A stretch of 64,000 bases of DNA from Rotaria sordida (taxonomy: Eukaryota; Rotifera; Eurotatoria; Philodinida; Philodinidae). Location: the NCBI GenBank assembly GCA_905250125.1, contig CAJNOL010000831.1, positions 1 to 64,000 on the forward strand, given 5' to 3'. The notes under the pieces are model-generated. The model was not told the DNA's origin, did no database searches, and saw only the letters and a list, made by a program, of their open reading frames with translations. The number at the start of each line of letters is the position of its first letter. The stretch's first letter is position 1. Below, piece after piece: positions 33,317 to 45,071 of this stretch. The translations under genes and the position numbers were made by a program.

Positions 33317-35853
33317 TAACCCTAATTCGATCACCAAATTTTATCTTTAAAAAAAAAACTTCATAAGTTCTCTCCATAACATCCATTCGAGCTAATTTTT
33401 AATTTCCGGGATAGAATAAACATTTTTCTATCTTTTCATCAATTTTTTTCTAAAAGTTAATTAATCCTTAATTAGCAGTAGTCGTTACAAAGACACATGC
33501 TCAAGTTTTTTGTCCGTTTTCTCCTTCTCCTAATTTCATGTCCTAATTCGATTATTCAAGCCATTTTGTAAGGAGTACTCGAGAAAAACTTTGCTTCAAC
33601 ATGAAAACTATTTTTAATCTTAAAACAAATAACACCATTCGATTCATCAGCTCAAAATCTATATTTTCATATATAGTTTTTATAATTCTTATGAGTAATT
33701 TTCATTATTTTCTTCTGATTACATTCGAATGATGTTTGTGATCAAATTAGACAACTGATCTTAATCTGATCATTCAAGCTATTTTGAGTTCCTAATTTGT
33801 TCAGCTAATGTAAAATACATGAGGTTTCAATGAATGAGCGAAAAAAAAGATGTTCGCACTATTCAGAGTACGGAATTCTTCTGGTTGGTACTGGCAAAAA
33901 AGTTGTAGTACAGACGAAAGACTATCTATATACAAAATGTGAATAGTATAACTTCTATTTCATATGGTATTCTATCGTTTTCACGTACGAAAGACTTTCA
34001 TTTTTATTTTGTTTCATTTCAATGTTGTCAGCACTAGAAATTGAAATCAAAATATTGTTTAAAATAAATATATTCACACATTTTTTTTACTTCTAAAAAA
34101 AGACAAACGAACACTTTATATATAACGGCTACAAAAATTCATTTATACGAAAATAAATACTTTCTAAGAGAAACAGTACGAATCTATCATGTTTTTCATG
34201 TAATCGATCGTTACACCACGAATCCATTAGATGTTTTCCGAAAGAGCAGTAAGGAACTGACAATAAAAATCTCAACACTAGTATAAATTAGTGCTGTTTG
34301 ATAATCTTTTCCCTGTACTACTATTTGCCTCAAAAACATGTTTGCGATTAGATTTGACTATAACTCATGGTCCTGTTAAGAGAAACATAGCCGGTTTCAA
34401 TTTCTTACAGTCTATTAGTCTTTCGTTTGATTTGGAAAGCCAGCTTCGTTTAAATTAAGGACCTATTAGGTTTGTCATGGTCACATTTGACTATCATATT
34501 TTCAGGTTTTACGAACCAACTTGAACGAGCTTCTCCAGTAAATGTTTCTTCAGATGCTTGGTCAAGATTACTTTGCGTTTTCCATTTAATATCAACATCA
34601 TGATGTTCAGTAAATGAATGAAGCCATTTTTTCAACAGGATTACTGAATAAACCCAATGACTTTAAAACCAAAGCCGGATAAGAGTTAAACTGATGCAAC
34701 AAAATAGAATTTTTCGGTACTACTTAAGTACGATGGACGACCTATTTTGCTTCCCATGACTGGATCTCATCGATGGGTGGAATAGTACTAGCCGAGACAT
34801 TAAAGAGTTTAGCTGCTCATTTCGAGTCAAATATACGATTAATAGGATTAATAACCAACTATTTCCGACATTTTTTCGGACATTATGAAGAAAAAATATC
34901 AAATACTAGACAAACACCGATTACATTGAGAAAAAAGAATTTATAAGTATAGCTCAATTATGAGAATAACTGGTTACTTAAAATATTGCACATATAGAGG
35001 GCCCAAAAACTAGAAGACTGATCGATTCTATGTCATGCAATCGTAACAATCAGAGGCAGAGAAGCACTTTAATATATTGTTAAACAATATTAGGCACAAA
35101 ACTAAAATTAATTTTCACATATATTGCTTTATTTCTATAAAAATAAGGTAAAGAATGCTGCACTTCATGATGAAAAAAAAAGATAACATATAAAGAAGAA
35201 GTTATACTATTCACATTTTGTATATAGATAGTCTTTCGTCTGTACTACAACTTTTGTGCTAGTATCAACTAGGAATTTCGTACTTTGGATAGCGCGAACA
35301 TCTGTTTTTCGATCATTCATTGAAACCTCATGTATTTTACATTAGCTGAACAAATTAGGAACTCAAAATAGCTTGAATGATTAGATTTAGATCAGTTGTC
35401 GAATTTGATCACAAACATCATTCGAATGTAATCAGAAAAAAATAATGAAAATTACGCAGAAGAATTATAAAAACTATATATGAAAATATAGATTTTGAGC
35501 TGATGAATCGAATGGTGTTATTTGTTTTAAGATTAAAGATACTTTTCATGTTGGAGCAAAGTTTTTCTCGAGTACTCCTTACAAAATGGCTTGAATAATC
35601 AAATTAGGAAATGAAAATAGCTGAAGTAATGAAATTAGGAAAGGGAGAGAACGGACAAAAAACTTGAGTATGTGTCTTTGTAAGGACTACTGCTAATTAA
35701 GGATTAATTAACCTTTAGAAAAAAATTGATCAAAAAGGTAGAAAAATATTTACTCTATCCAGGAAATTAAAAATTAGCTCAAACGGATGTTATGGAGAGA
35801 ACTTATGAAGTTTTTCTTTAAAAAGATAAAATTTGGTAATCGAATTAGGGTTA
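33317..35853. mobile_element. 2.5-kb foldback transposon with about 640-bp inverted arms
   Basis: The left arm (33317-33955) and right arm (35199-35853) are long inverted repeats starting TAACCCTAATTCGAT and matching over most of their length, with scattered substitutions and small gaps. The 1.24-kb interior carries a broken transposase on the minus strand. No flanking duplication longer than a possible TA was seen. The arms are much longer than in a normal cut-and-paste transposon. The TAACCCTAA termini only superficially resemble telomere repeats. Confidence 0.85.
34450..34902 (-). pseudogene. Broken transposase fragment, CENP-B/Tc5/pogo-like
   Basis: Two open segments on the minus strand (34902-34720, then about 34675-34450) are separated by stop codons. 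The second contains ILLKKWLHSFTEHHDVDIKW, then SNLDQASEETF and ARSSWF. This fits the DNA-binding region of CENP-B-type transposases (the pattern W..SF..RH, LD..R, WF). No DDE catalytic region remains and several stops interrupt the frame, so it is inactive. It lies inside the 33317-35853 inverted-repeat element, which it presumably once mobilised. Family assignment is by pattern only. Confidence 0.5.
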
Positions 35854-38800
35854 CGCGATCTATATCAACATAGAATAATCATTTGAAAACTTCTATTGCG
35901 ATATATTTTTTCATAACATTTGATTTAAATCAGGAATGAATATAATCATGTTGAGGATATGGATGTTAAAATGTGAACATATATCAACACTTTTTACACA
36001 CACTCATACCCGTTTTGTAGCTGCTTACGAGCTGTTCTGTTCGATCTGAATAGTGACTTGCATAATCATGGGTGTTCTCTATCTAATGCATTCAAAATGA
36101 AAATTTTATAAATAACCTTTGTACGGTGAGCTTGCAGAGAACCGTAGATAGTATATTTCAGATTCAAGAAGACTTTATCAGATATTATTTTTTGATATTT
36201 TTCCGCTAAAGAACAGAAAATTTTGGAGAAAAATCATACATATCAAACCTGAAAGTTGAATTAAGCTATTCAATAAGTGATTAGCATGGAAACACACACA
36301 TCTCTTCTAGTGTGTATGTGTCATGAAAATAGAATAGTTGAATATCTTTAGTTTAATTATTGAAAAGTTGAATAATTGAATGTCTTTACTTTAATTATTC
36401 AATTATTGAATAGTTGAATATCTAGAAAAGGTCTTTAATAATTGAAATCCATTTTCAAATTTAATATTACTGAAGAAAGTTAGAGATCGCCAAGTATTCT
36501 ACGATCTTTTGTGCAAAGTTGTCAACATTAGAAAAAAACAAAAAATGTGCTTTTTTTCAGCGATTTTTCAATAAATTGCGCATTTCTTCGTTTTTTCTAA
36601 TGCTTGTAACTTTGCAGAGAATGTCGTGGAGAGCTCAGCAACTCTCTCACTTTCTTCAGAACTTTGTGCTCTTTACAATGGAAACATCAAAAAATAATTG
36701 CTGTAAAGTATTCTTGGACATGAAATATACCGTCTATGGTTTTCTGAAAACCTTTCCTACAAAGATAATTTATGAAATATTCACTTCGAATGCATTCGAT
36801 AGAGAACTCCAATGACTATTCAAATCATTTTTTTGATCTTAGTTAGTGCTCAACATTACAGAAAAATTCAAAAATATCTTGTTCTTACAATTTTGAGCAG
36901 TATTGTATTTTTGAAAAACCAAACGAAGATGTTATCAAATAGAAAACCTTTCTTTTTTTTTTATTCTATACATTGAAATAGACAACTGAAAAATATACTT
37001 CATCAAAAATAAAGAGAGAATGAGCAAGGCAGAATGACTCATCTTTCTTTTTTATTATGCTCTATTCTGTGTTCTGACGACGCTCTGATCCTCGTCTTCT
37101 CTGGTACCGACGATACCTGCGGAAGAGAAAAGAGACAATCAAGGTACACGTGTCAAATATCAAAATGTTACTTTTAATGTGTACAAAACAAAATACCAAA
37201 AAAAAATTAAAACAAAAGAGTTATTCACTGTGCTAAGATTCAAATTAATTATGTTTATTTTCTGAGATTTTAACCTAGTTGATGCCTCGTAAAAAAATAG
37301 ACCACTGGTATGTCGGCCGATGACAGAGCTCTGCGTAGATAATTGGCAACACGTAAATCAACACTATAGACTTAAGGTGCAGAGCAACAGCAAGCAAAGG
37401 AAGCCAAGAAAAAGGTAATCATCGTCCATTCGCTTGTAAGACTAAAACGGGTTTCTTCTTGTGGGAATAGTAATTGATTTTATTTGATTTGTTTCTTCTA
37501 TTTTTTAAGAATCCCGACGCGACCAATACAACCTAATTGATTGAAGCAGCTGCTACATCAGCGCCCAAGGATGACTTTTAATTATTTCGACGGTTTCATG
37601 TTTTTATCGCGTTTTATTTGAAAAAACTTCTTGATAATTTTTTTGTTTTGTCTGTTGTAATCTTGGGGGTATTCTCAAAAGTCATTATCACTTTCTTATT
37701 CTTGATTAGTGTCATTTCAATAAAGATTAATACTGTGAAAATAGACTGTTATATTAAGACATATGATAAAATTGGATCAATTCCTATAATGAATAATGTG
37801 CGATAGAAAAAACGATTAGATGAATTGCGATATTTGAATAACTAGTTTCTTGAATATTATGTGTGAAGTATGTTGTTACAGAGTTTTCTCTTCAATTCTT
37901 TCAATTGTTTTCACTGTTAGATTTCATCCATTTTGTCGCTCTTGCACAAACGATTTTTCACTCCGGAAATGTAACATCAACGTGAAAATATTTATTTGTT
38001 TGTAAAGAACAACATATATGCATGGCAGATATATTGAGTGACGTAGTTGTGACAAAATATTTTGAAAGTAAAGAGTATTTAGTTTTCTATCAGATTATTT
38101 AAGCAATTGGATGATTTTCAAATTTAATGAGATTTTGTGATGCTATGCAAATGTTTGTTTTGTTCTTGTTTGATAGAGTCCACTTCATCTCCTATCAGAT
38201 ATATCTGATTAGTCACGATTGGAGAGTACCATGGTGTATAGTGTCTATGGAAATCACTATTCTTTGTCGATAAAAATGAGTATCGTTTCAAACAATAAAT
38301 TACGAGCTAATAGTTATTCTAACATAGCCACCAACGATTTTAAGACGTATAGAATAATATTGTTTGATATAACTCATAGCATCACAAAGTCGACCTACAT
38401 GCTTACTAACTGGAAAAGTGACTAAAGCAGACCTTGTCGAGGAACAAATCGCGTGGTGGCGAACTATGTATCTGCGTCTAACATTCAAGGTATCTAGGCT
38501 ATTAAAGAATTTTAGAAAATAATCGGAATGAATAAGCAGATAGGAAGCATTTTATTCAAGTATTCTTGTTTTCAAAAGAAATTTCTGCAATTTTGAAATT
38601 TGTTTCATCCCATGTGATAGCTACCAAGAAACTACTGTCGGTATACCAATCGCTATAATGTATTCTATATCGATGGTTTCTTTTTTTGAAAATATTGCAT
38701 CATGATACATTGTATCAAAATGAATGAATATTTTTGAAGTCTATTAAAACTGATAGAATTGAGTGGATTTTGACACAGTCAGATGACGTTGATATGTCTG

Positions 38801-39034
38801 AACCGTCTGTACTAACTACAGAACTCAAATCAGCCTCAATTATGAGATAAGTTATTATTATAGATGGGTGTGGATCCTCTCTTAATCCACACCCAATATC
38901 AGTAAAACTTCTCTATCTCAGTGAAATTGTAATATGAACCTATATCATTTTAGACTTTTCCTAGTCTACAGATTTATCAATTAATGAGACAGATTTATTG
39001 AAATTATCAAGATTACTATTGGTAGAAATTGATA
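35854..39034. other. Intergenic, small palindromes and doubtful exon-like segments
   Basis: No complete gene is supported. A short inverted repeat (CAAAGTTGTCAACATTAG near 36514 against its near-complement ending near 36616) may be a small MITE. Two minus-strand segments read without stops and with splice-like edges: about 37345-37265 (ANYLRRALSSADIPVVYFF) and 37118-37066 (YRRYQRRRGSERRQ, ending in a stop). They could be exons of an unrecognised gene or chance. A G/T-rich hairpin is at 38865-38895. Confidence 0.4.
38865..38895. repeat. G/T-rich perfect hairpin
   Basis: TGGGTGTGGAT (38865-38875) is followed after nine bases by its exact complement (38885-38895). It is the same G/T motif found at 3879, 9988 and 21609, and its function is unknown. 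Confidence 0.7.
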
Positions 39035-39480
39035 TATGACAACAGTGGTGAATCATTTACATCAATAATATTTATTTGATATTCTAATCGTATTGATCTC
39101 GATGGTTTTTGATGATCGGAAATCATTAAAATAAATTTATTAGATTTTATATTATCATCTTTACAATCGATTAGATGATTAACAACAAGTAATTTAAACT
39201 AGAATCTTGATCAAAAAGAGTAACATATGCTAAAAGTTGACTGATTAAAGTAATTTCAGATATGAAAGTTATTGAACTATTGAAAAGTGTATTGACAAAT
39301 GTAATAAACGCTTGACTGTTATTCGAAAAGATTGTTCAAATTTGTAATTAATTGGCCTAACAAACGTTAATCTAACGAGAAGAAAAAATTTATTTGACAC
39401 AGTAATGAATAAAATTTACATCCACGTTGACTCTTCAATACAAAAGCGATTCATCTAAATCGAAGACGAAAATCCATTAC
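39035..39480 (-). pseudogene. Cadherin-repeat remnant
   Basis: On the minus strand, pieces in different frames read like one cadherin repeat. They include NYKFEQSFRITVK, then LLAYVTLFDQDSSLNY (a DxDxGxN-like segment), then after a frame change RLEYQINIIDVNDSPLLSY, with the DxND(x)P calcium-binding signature. Several frameshifts and stops interrupt it, and neither a signal peptide nor a membrane segment lies nearby. It is probably a decayed fragment of a larger cadherin or protocadherin gene. Confidence 0.5.
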
Positions 39481-40505
39481 TAGATAGAGATATCTATAGA
39501 ACAATCTTAATTGTGAGCTTTCTGGTGGATCAAAAAAACATAGATAAACAGAAAATATTCAACTGTTATCTAAGTTCACTTTTCAGAAATTTTTTTTTTT
39601 ATAACTTTAATAATGTTACCATTATCATACAGGATATTAAGAGAAACAATAATATTCACGTTTTTATGTTTTATACAAATAAACTAACATAATTGGAATT
39701 TGTAAAGTTTGCTTAGAAAATATATTTGAAGCAAACGTATTCTTTGAATGAAGAAACCAATGTTTTTTGCGGCAATTCTACGTCATAATTTTGCTTTCTC
39801 AAACCAATTTATAGGTATATAGACACAGTTGTTATGACTCATCTACTGCAGAACTGTATCGATATGATTCAAATAATGCATTGTTCTAACTCAAATCGGT
39901 CATGACATTCAATAGTACAAAGTTCATGTAAATGTTTAATGACATGAGTTTTTCGGTGACAAGAGAACAGATAAAAAACACAGAAAGGAAAAGAAAGAAA
40001 AAAAAAACTTCTTTCTTTCTTCCTTTCAATTGGCGCCATAAATTAAGAATGACGCACGGAAAAAAAAGCTTATTGAAGCAATGATTTTAAAGTGCTCGAA
40101 CAAATGTAATACAACAATATCTGATCTTTTCAATGACCAGTTCCCACAAATTTCTTCATGAAAACCTTTAATCATAAATAGACACAGTGGTGCGTCACTT
40201 CTGTCGATATTGTGACTAACAACTTCGAGATCTTTAGACCTTTGATCGCTTATATGCAACTAGCAGAAAAGAAAAAGAAAACGTGCGCACACCTTGACGT
40301 CTTTTATTTAATTTTAGTAATTACTCATATTGTCATATTTTCGCGGAAAAACTGACAGTTGTTGTAAAAGAGAATATGATTTCGCCGAAATTCTCCAACT
40401 TGTATCACTAAAAAGTATATATTATTGGTACATGAAGCATTACTACTTCATGGTACATAACAGAAGTTTGATTTTCATACGTAGAATACTATCAATTTAT
40501 TGAAG
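39481..40505. other. Intergenic, 5' flank of the receiver-like gene
   Basis: No gene is seen. There is an A/T-rich low-complexity patch at 39590-39605 and an A/G-rich one at 39985-40030. Confidence 0.4.
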
Positions 40506-41156
40506 ATGGTTCTCGGAAATGGTCTTCGTATTATCTGGCTGGATACACATATTGGAGTTATGGGACAATATAAAGCTTTGAAGCAACAATTTAAATCTGC
40601 TGTTCAACCAGTTGCTGCTATGCCACCCAATCAGATCAATGAACTTATTTGCTATTTTGAAGAAAATGTTGCTCCAATCGAATTTGTTTCTACTATTGAC
40701 GATGCATTGGCTTTGATTCAGTACGAGAAGGATAAAAGAATTATCTTGATTTCATCTGGTGTACTCGGCGAACAAATTATTCCCATGATTGTTTCCGAAT
40801 ATCCACGTGTTTATTTTTTCTATATTTTCTGTGGTTATGTTCGACGTTTAGTCGAGTGGGCTCTTGAACGTGGCTACGATCATTGCATGAAAATTCTCGA
40901 TCATGAATCTGATCTTCTCGTCCATCTCACTCGTGATATGTCAAACGAAATCATTACGTTGGGACAAAGTTACATGTCATTGCACGATGGAACAAGCGCA
41001 CGAAAATGTTTTGTAACTGCTGAGACGCTAGAAATGCAAGCAAATGCTGTAGATGCTTTACATAATCGTGCTCCGTTTCTCAAACGTCTTCAAATACTTC
41101 AAGGTCCCAATGGACTCATTCAACAAGCGCGCGATTTGGGTGAATCACAAAACTAA
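40506..41156 (+). CDS. Receiver-like domain protein of a bdelloid-type family, 216 aa
   Basis: A single-exon ORF; the ATG at 40506 is preferred to an upstream non-ATG codon. Residues about 5-115 look like an alternating beta/alpha domain: LRIIWLDTHIG begins the first strand, RIILISSGVLGEQIIPMIV the central strand and helix, and YFFYIFCG the next strand. Matching words (IWLD, LISSG.LG..I.P.I, YFFYIFC) are, as I recall, common at the N-terminus of bdelloid proteins that continue into TPR repeats or an arginine ADP-ribosyltransferase. Here the protein stops after an alpha-helical tail (about 125-216; LTRDMSNEIITLGQ, ARKCFVTAETLEMQANAV) that could be a single degenerate helical repeat. Function is unknown. 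It has no signal peptide. An AATAAA signal sits at 41298-41303, so it is probably expressed. The phospho-acceptor pattern of true receiver domains is not certain. Confidence 0.7.
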   Translation: MVLGNGLRIIWLDTHIGVMGQYKALKQQFKSAVQPVAAMPPNQINELICYFEENVAPIEFVSTIDDALALIQYEKDKRIILISSGVLGEQIIPMIVSEYPRVYFFYIFCGYVRRLVEWALERGYDHCMKILDHESDLLVHLTRDMSNEIITLGQSYMSLHDGTSARKCFVTAETLEMQANAVDALHNRAPFLKRLQILQGPNGLIQQARDLGESQN

Positions 41157-42769
41157 ATCGAATCAGTTTCAAATCATCTCCACATTTAACAATGCTAAAT
41201 CTTGTTGCAAAAATAACATTTCACATAGTAACAAGACCAATATTGAATAGCTTTATAGAGGAAAGTGTGCTCGTTGTATATGTAATGGCAAATTTTCAAT
41301 AAAAAAAAAAAAGAATCGATACGATTTGATGATTTTCATCAGAAAAATACAAGTAGTCGTTAACTAATGCAAATAACCTTTCTTCTTTGCTCAATTAATA
41401 TAGCTCTGTATGGTGAGTATTTTTTCTTTTTGAAAGAATTCCATCGTTAAATATGTATCTCTCAGCCGACAAAAGTGTGACAACTCATTTCGATTCGCAT
41501 CATTTGCCGACTCTTTGCGTTTTCCTTTCTTTGCTAGCTATTTCGTAGTCATTTCTTGTGTGTGAGTCGATGTAATATTGAGAGAAAAAGAGCTTTCGAT
41601 GAAATTCTCTTTGAAGGAAAGGTATCTGCCTACAGTTTTTCAATCAACTGACTTCCAACATTATAAATTCGATCGAAAACGATGTTCAGATCCGGTGTAA
41701 ACAAGCAATATCTGAAGTATTATTCCCTTTGATGCAAATTGACATTTCCTTGTTGGAGAAAGAAAAAGATTGAATAATTACATCTAACTTATTCTATATA
41801 AATATATGTTTTTATGCTAAAAGTAGATGAATACTCTTTCGATTTATAAAATGTTATGATCCTTCTAGAACGTAGAGATCTGATAAACGGTCATGTTCCT
41901 TACTTTTACGTTTGGTATCAAAATAATAATGGGTTCCTTCAAAATTTTGCCTCAAAAATTTTTGTTGAAGTTTTCGTCTTCGAACTTGCTCTATATCATG
42001 GATAGCCGTCCCTCTATCGAATTATATTTCAAAGCAGTTGTGAAGGTGCTCCAGGATATCAGTAGGTTCAAATTTTAATCGATAGGCACATTCCACTTTT
42101 GAACTATCTACTGCCCAATACACATCAATGCCAAGGAGTAGGTCCAAAACTAGATTCAGACATTGATTCTATAGATTCTCGTGATGAAGGCATGTACTAT
42201 ATTGAAAATGAAGGATACATGAGTTCTTCATATCCTTGTTTTCGATCGGTGTATTTTCCTGAAGGAACACATACAGTGGAAGTCGGCATATGAACTCAAT
42301 CCAGTTCTATGGGTATTTATAACGTTCAACTTCAAGTGGAGCTTACATCGTATGACACAAGCATGCTGCTTGGTCTTGCATATCCAACCATTCACTAGGA
42401 ACGTGACATGCTTTTGTTTCTTACTCGTGTTAAAGAGTAACGGTGATCTTGATTTTGAACTATACTTAAAAAATTCGAAATTCACTTGTTCTATTAATTT
42501 TTTTTTTACATATTTTGTAAAACACGATCTAAAAGGAATGTTGAAGTATATAGGATAGAAATTTGCATCCTCTATCCTCACAGTCTATGACAGACGTTGT
42601 TTTGATATGCGATCAAACACAGTAGATAAATAAAGCCTTGTTATAATACTGGAATAATAAGCTTTTCTGATTTTTTTAAATAGAATGTTGAAAATCTAAA
42701 AAATTAGCACAGATATTTATTTTAAATTTAAAATCAGACAAATAATCTTTATGTTTTTATATAATAGCT
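41157..42769. other. Intergenic with doubtful coding traces near 42.1 kb
   Basis: No gene is supported. At 42140-42295 (+) a frame reads plausible protein (GMYYIENEGYMSS, then CFRSVYFPEGTHTVEVGI) but lacks partners and is followed by stops. It may be a decayed gene of unknown family. Confidence 0.35.
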
Positions 42770-43065
42770 TTGAGAATTACGTAACATTAAATTATCTAAT
42801 GAAGTTTGATATTGAGGACTATGATACAAAATAAATTCACTAGAAATAATTGCTGATTCGTCTGTATTATTATGTGTAATTTCATATAATAGAGATGAAA
42901 AATCTGGTTAATTATTTAAAGAGAAGTAAAACTGTTGATCTAACAGTTGAAATTTCATTTGATTGATGAGAATATTCTTGATGAATATTTTGTTCAACAT
43001 ATGTTGATTGATCACTGAATGATAAACTCAAACCTTCCTCAATATCGTTTTCAGTTAAGCTACAT
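42770..43065 (-). pseudogene. Decayed gene fragment of unknown family
   Basis: On the minus strand, one frame reads LTENDIEEGLSLSFSDQSTY and continues about 40 codons to a stop. A shifted frame then continues as PDFSSLLYEITHNNTDES, through LYHSPQYQTSLDNLMLRNSQS to a stop near 42770. Codon use is that of local genes rather than random DNA. The frameshift and internal stops point to a pseudogene. The Ser/Asn/Gln-rich content suggests a cytoplasmic tail; no domain is recognised. Confidence 0.4.
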
Positions 43066-45071
43066 AAAGAATAATTTGCAGTATATTAAATTTTATGATT
43101 AATCTATTTAAAAATGTTAATAGGAAGCTAAAGATCGAAATCATTACTTCATAGTAAATGAATCATTTCAAAGCATATGATATTTGCGATTACTCGACAT
43201 TTTTATTGAATATGATGAAGATCGATCGAAGGTATTTATCATATTATCAATAGAGAAACTGTTAGATAAAAGAACATAGAATATCATGGCATAACAACGA
43301 TGTTTTCGAAAGCATTTATCATACTTTCTAAAACAAAAACAGAGGTATCTTATAAAAACATTTTAGAATTCTCAATTTTCGTTATCGCTTTATGAAACCT
43401 GTTTTACAAAAAATATATTGATAGTTCAAAGAATATTCTATAATATTTTATCATTCTTCAGTTGGTATAATAATATCGAAATTTCAATTAAAGTGGTTCT
43501 CCTCTGATTTCTATAGATAAGGAAAACTTTCGTTTCTACATTAGAATCCGCACTGTGTTATATTTTATTTTCAGCAACCAGGCTTTCCCTCTCAGAATAC
43601 TTAAAAATGGTATGCATGACCTCGTAAAAGAATCGAAAAGATGCTGAAGACAAAGCACAATGCCGTGGGTTTGTGACTGAACAAATTCCATTGCCTTATT
43701 AATGATGAGTCTTATATTACAATAGACGATATCGCAAGCACAAAATGATCTAAGTCATAGAGTCATCCAACGAATAATCTCCGAGGTCGTTCGTTATCTT
43801 CAATCTGCTCTCGTCTTTCAACTATTCTGAGCGGTAGAGTCTGGCTGCTGAAGCCTCATCCATCGAAATCAGATGTGAACAGCATTGATCAAATTTCTGA
43901 TATTATAATACCAACTGAAGAATAGTACAATATTATAGAATTATAGAGCACTGTTTGGACTATTAGTGTATGTATAGGAAAATTTTTCTCATAAATCAAA
44001 AAGAATTAATGTTGAAACAGGCAAACAATCATAAATACTTTTATTTTAAACTTCCATTGCTTCTTTTTTCTTATAGTAAATATGTTAAACAAAATTTTGC
44101 TAATATACACGATAGACCATAAATAACTATACAATATAAAATCGGAATATTTACATTCCAGTTCAATCAAGCATCGAACCCGACTTTGTAGTGCTCTAAA
44201 TTTGCTAAGATAAGTGTTACTAAACAATGTCTAGAATTTTGAATCGTCAACTGCTTACGCGCATTTCTGAAGAAATAAGCGTTGGCACACTATTGAAGTA
44301 AGCAATTCGAGCGTTTATGACACCATATATAATACCAGCAAAATATTTGTCCATCTTCATGCCGTGAAAAACAAAGCTACGGGCATTTAAATGCTCAAAA
44401 ATAGATTGTTTTGAGGTCAAATAACTTCTTCTGTAATATGCCTCTAGGAAAGAGCCGACCGTCATATGATTCTAGTGGTGTCGTAGTACTAATCTACGAG
44501 AAAAAGATGTTTTTCTTTCCTAAAATTCTTCAAGCGCGTCTGGACGCGGCACATATCCCGTCACATTTTGAGATGTGTATGAACGTGCTTATAAAACGTG
44601 TCCAGACGCATGTTACACTGAAGAAAAAGGGTTTCAATTCTCTAAATCCGTCTTAAGTCCTGAATCGTGTATGAAATCATTTTTAGGTTTAGTAGTGCAC
44701 ACAGAATCTGCGTTAAATTCTGTATCACACCATTTTTTCAATGTGTAGACGCCTTAGATGCTTCATTTTAGCCACGTTCAAACACACTCATAGCGCCCTG
44801 TTCAACGCATCTAGAAAGTGATATTGGGATATCTCTGATTGGCTATAATTACATCTATGACGATAGTATTAATGAATATCATTTGCAATATCTTTACTGT
44901 CGAATGAAAATATTATCGATGATGACGATAGAGTCATTGTGGTTCTTAAATTTCCAACAATCACAACAGCCTATTTTGCTAAAAGTCGAATGACTGCAGC
45001 TCTATATAGTGTTTTATTCAGCAAAGAAAATAAAGTCTTTTATCTTTCAAATCACATCAATTATGGATGTG
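43066..45071. other. Intergenic, nothing firmly recognised
   Basis: Mixed AT-rich DNA. Around 44530-44820, words such as GCGTCTGGACGCG and its partial complement GTCCAGACGCAT, and AGACGCCTTAGATGC against GCATCTAGA, recur in both orientations. This suggests an old inverted-repeat element whose limits could not be set. Confidence 0.35.

Noticed and set aside
33317-33325. TAACCCTAA ends as true telomere repeats
   Set aside because: Only one unit is present and it is part of a transposon inverted repeat.
36519-36815. 98-residue ORF near 36.6 kb
   Set aside because: It starts at a non-ATG codon, overlaps a small inverted repeat and resembles no family.
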